From: Candidatus Zixiibacteriota bacterium
GTDB lineage: Bacteria > Zixibacteria > MSB-5A5 > GN15 > FEB-12
Length of the DNA: 6,816 bases
Assembly (NCBI GenBank): GCA_029932795.1
Contig: JAOZPL010000072.1
Location: 1 to 6,816 of the forward strand
Direction of reading: 5' to 3'
Under the pieces are notes generated by a model that worked only from the letters and a program-made list of their open reading frames with translations, ran no database searches and was not told the origin of the DNA. Both the position numbers and the translations under genes were made by a program. The stretch's first letter is position 1. Each line of letters begins with the position of its first letter. Shown in pieces: positions 6,085 to 6,816 of the stretch.

Positions 6085-6816
6085 GTTCCTGCGTGCGTTT
6101 GGGGACGAGGTTGTGACGGTGCAGGACAAGCTATCGGCAGACAGTGACGTCGTGAAAGTCGCTGACTGGTTGATCAGCTATGGCTATCGTCACATTATCA
6201 AAGAGGACATCCTGGAATTGTTTCCCAGGAAGATCATCAATTTGCACATATCGCTGCTACCCTGGAACCGCGGAGTCGATCCTAACCTCTGGAGTTTCCT
6301 TGAAGACACGCCCAAGGGCGTCACCATTCACTATATAGACGCTGGTGTCGATACGGGCGATATCCTGGCGCAGAAGCAGGTTTCTTATGAGCTCGACGAT
6401 ACGCTTCGGACAAGCTACGAAAGACTGTCGCGGGAAATCGAAAGCCTCTTCCGCGCGGTCTGGCCGTCAATACGCGAAGGCAGTCGGCGGGCGGTTAAGC
6501 AGTCAGGCAAAGGTTCTTATCACCGAAAGTGTGACAGAAAGAGGGTGGCTCATTTGCTCACGCGTGGCTGGGATACTCCCGTGCTGGGTTTGATAGGCAA
6601 ATCACCCGTTAGAGATGCTGATAAGGAGTCTCAGCCGGGGCGCAAGCCCGATTCGGCGGTCAACTTCGCGAGCGGGACAACTCAGCCGGAGAGAAAACGA
6701 TGGAACGAGATTATGATAGACTTGGCAGACTACAGCTTGCAGCGGCTTGAGGAAGGGGACCTCGAATGGGTACTCAAGTGGCGTAACTCTGATCGCATTC
6801 GTGCCAACATGTACAT
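6041..6816 (+). CDS. Formyltransferase fused to PseH-like GNAT acetyltransferase, partial
   Basis: The frame stays open for 258 codons and leaves the window without a stop. Residues 1-187 form a formyltransferase domain of the tRNA-Fmt/PurN/ArnA type: 'WLISYGYRHIIK' (43-54), 'INLHISLLPWNRG' (66-78) and 'IHYIDAGVDTGDIL' (96-109), giving the catalytic triad Asn67-His69-Asp104. These enzymes move formyl from N10-formyltetrahydrofolate to an amine. 'GSYHRK' (158-163) and 'GWDTPV' (176-181) close the domain. Residues about 188-225 are a polar linker rich in Lys, Arg, Ser, Pro and Asp. From about 229 the sequence 'LQRLEEGDLEWVLKWRNS' (233-250) and 'RIRANMY' is the typical start of PseH/RimJ-like GNAT N-acetyltransferases; the acetyl-CoA site lies beyond the edge. 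An in-frame ATG at 6713 (Met225) could start a separate GNAT protein, but its ribosome site is weak. The likely target is the PseC-made 4-amine or another amine on the sugar. The formyltransferase call is firm; the fusion rests on an uninterrupted frame. Confidence 0.85.
   Translation, partial: MRVVLLGSEQQDLIEFLRAFGDEVVTVQDKLSADSDVVKVADWLISYGYRHIIKEDILELFPRKIINLHISLLPWNRGVDPNLWSFLEDTPKGVTIHYIDAGVDTGDILAQKQVSYELDDTLRTSYERLSREIESLFRAVWPSIREGSRRAVKQSGKGSYHRKCDRKRVAHLLTRGWDTPVLGLIGKSPVRDADKESQPGRKPDSAVNFASGTTQPERKRWNEIMIDLADYSLQRLEEGDLEWVLKWRNSDRIRANMY

Noticed and set aside
6345..6593. 82-codon plus-strand ORF in another frame
   Set aside because: It sits inside the formyltransferase reading frame, which has the catalytic motifs; this frame has none.
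6700..6750. ATG at 6700 as a possible separate pseH start
   Set aside because: It is in a different frame from the GNAT sequence and stops after about 16 codons.
1..6816. CRISPR arrays, tRNA genes, insertion sequences, att sites
   Set aside because: No regularly spaced repeats, tRNA-like cloverleaf, transposase motif or terminal inverted repeats were found by reading.

Overview
The window holds most of a bacterial nonulosonic (sialic-acid-like) sugar locus of the pseudaminic acid type, all on the plus strand. In order it carries the 3' end of pseB (dehydratase/epimerase), pseC (sugar 4-aminotransferase), an aldo/keto reductase, an spsF-type cytidylyltransferase-like gene, a class III PLP aminotransferase, pseG (UDP-sugar hydrolase), and a gene that runs off the right edge. 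That last gene encodes a formyltransferase domain followed, in the same open frame, by the start of a PseH-like GNAT acetyltransferase domain. No RNA gene, mobile element, CRISPR array or clear terminator was seen.

Layout: positions 1-2511 form an upstream block (pseB, pseC, reductase) with a 59-base gap and a 4-base ATGA overlap. Positions 2512-2824 are a 313-base non-coding stretch with a perfect TATAAT hexamer near its end. Positions 2825-6816 form a tightly packed downstream block (spsF-like, aminotransferase, pseG, formyltransferase-GNAT) joined by a 4-base overlap, a 3-base gap and a 44-base overlap. The spacing suggests two transcription units, or one unit with an internal promoter.

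Pathway: PseB and PseC turn UDP-GlcNAc into UDP-4-amino-4,6-dideoxy-N-acetyl-altrosamine. An N-acyltransferase (usually PseH) then caps the 4-amine, PseG removes UDP, PseI condenses the sugar with phosphoenolpyruvate, and a cytidylyltransferase activates the product as CMP-sugar. PseI is not in the window and may lie just outside it. The extra reductase, second aminotransferase and formyltransferase are not part of the textbook pseudaminic pathway. They suggest a modified sugar, plausibly N-formylated, for flagellin glycosylation or a surface polysaccharide. The gene set also resembles the sps spore-coat polysaccharide genes of Bacillus subtilis (spsC, D, F, G).

Organism: a bacterium with roughly 50-53% GC by eye, compact operons, ATG starts and AGGAG-like ribosome sites. 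The sequence alone does not let me name a phylum; an environmental or candidate-phylum genome would fit, but that is a guess.
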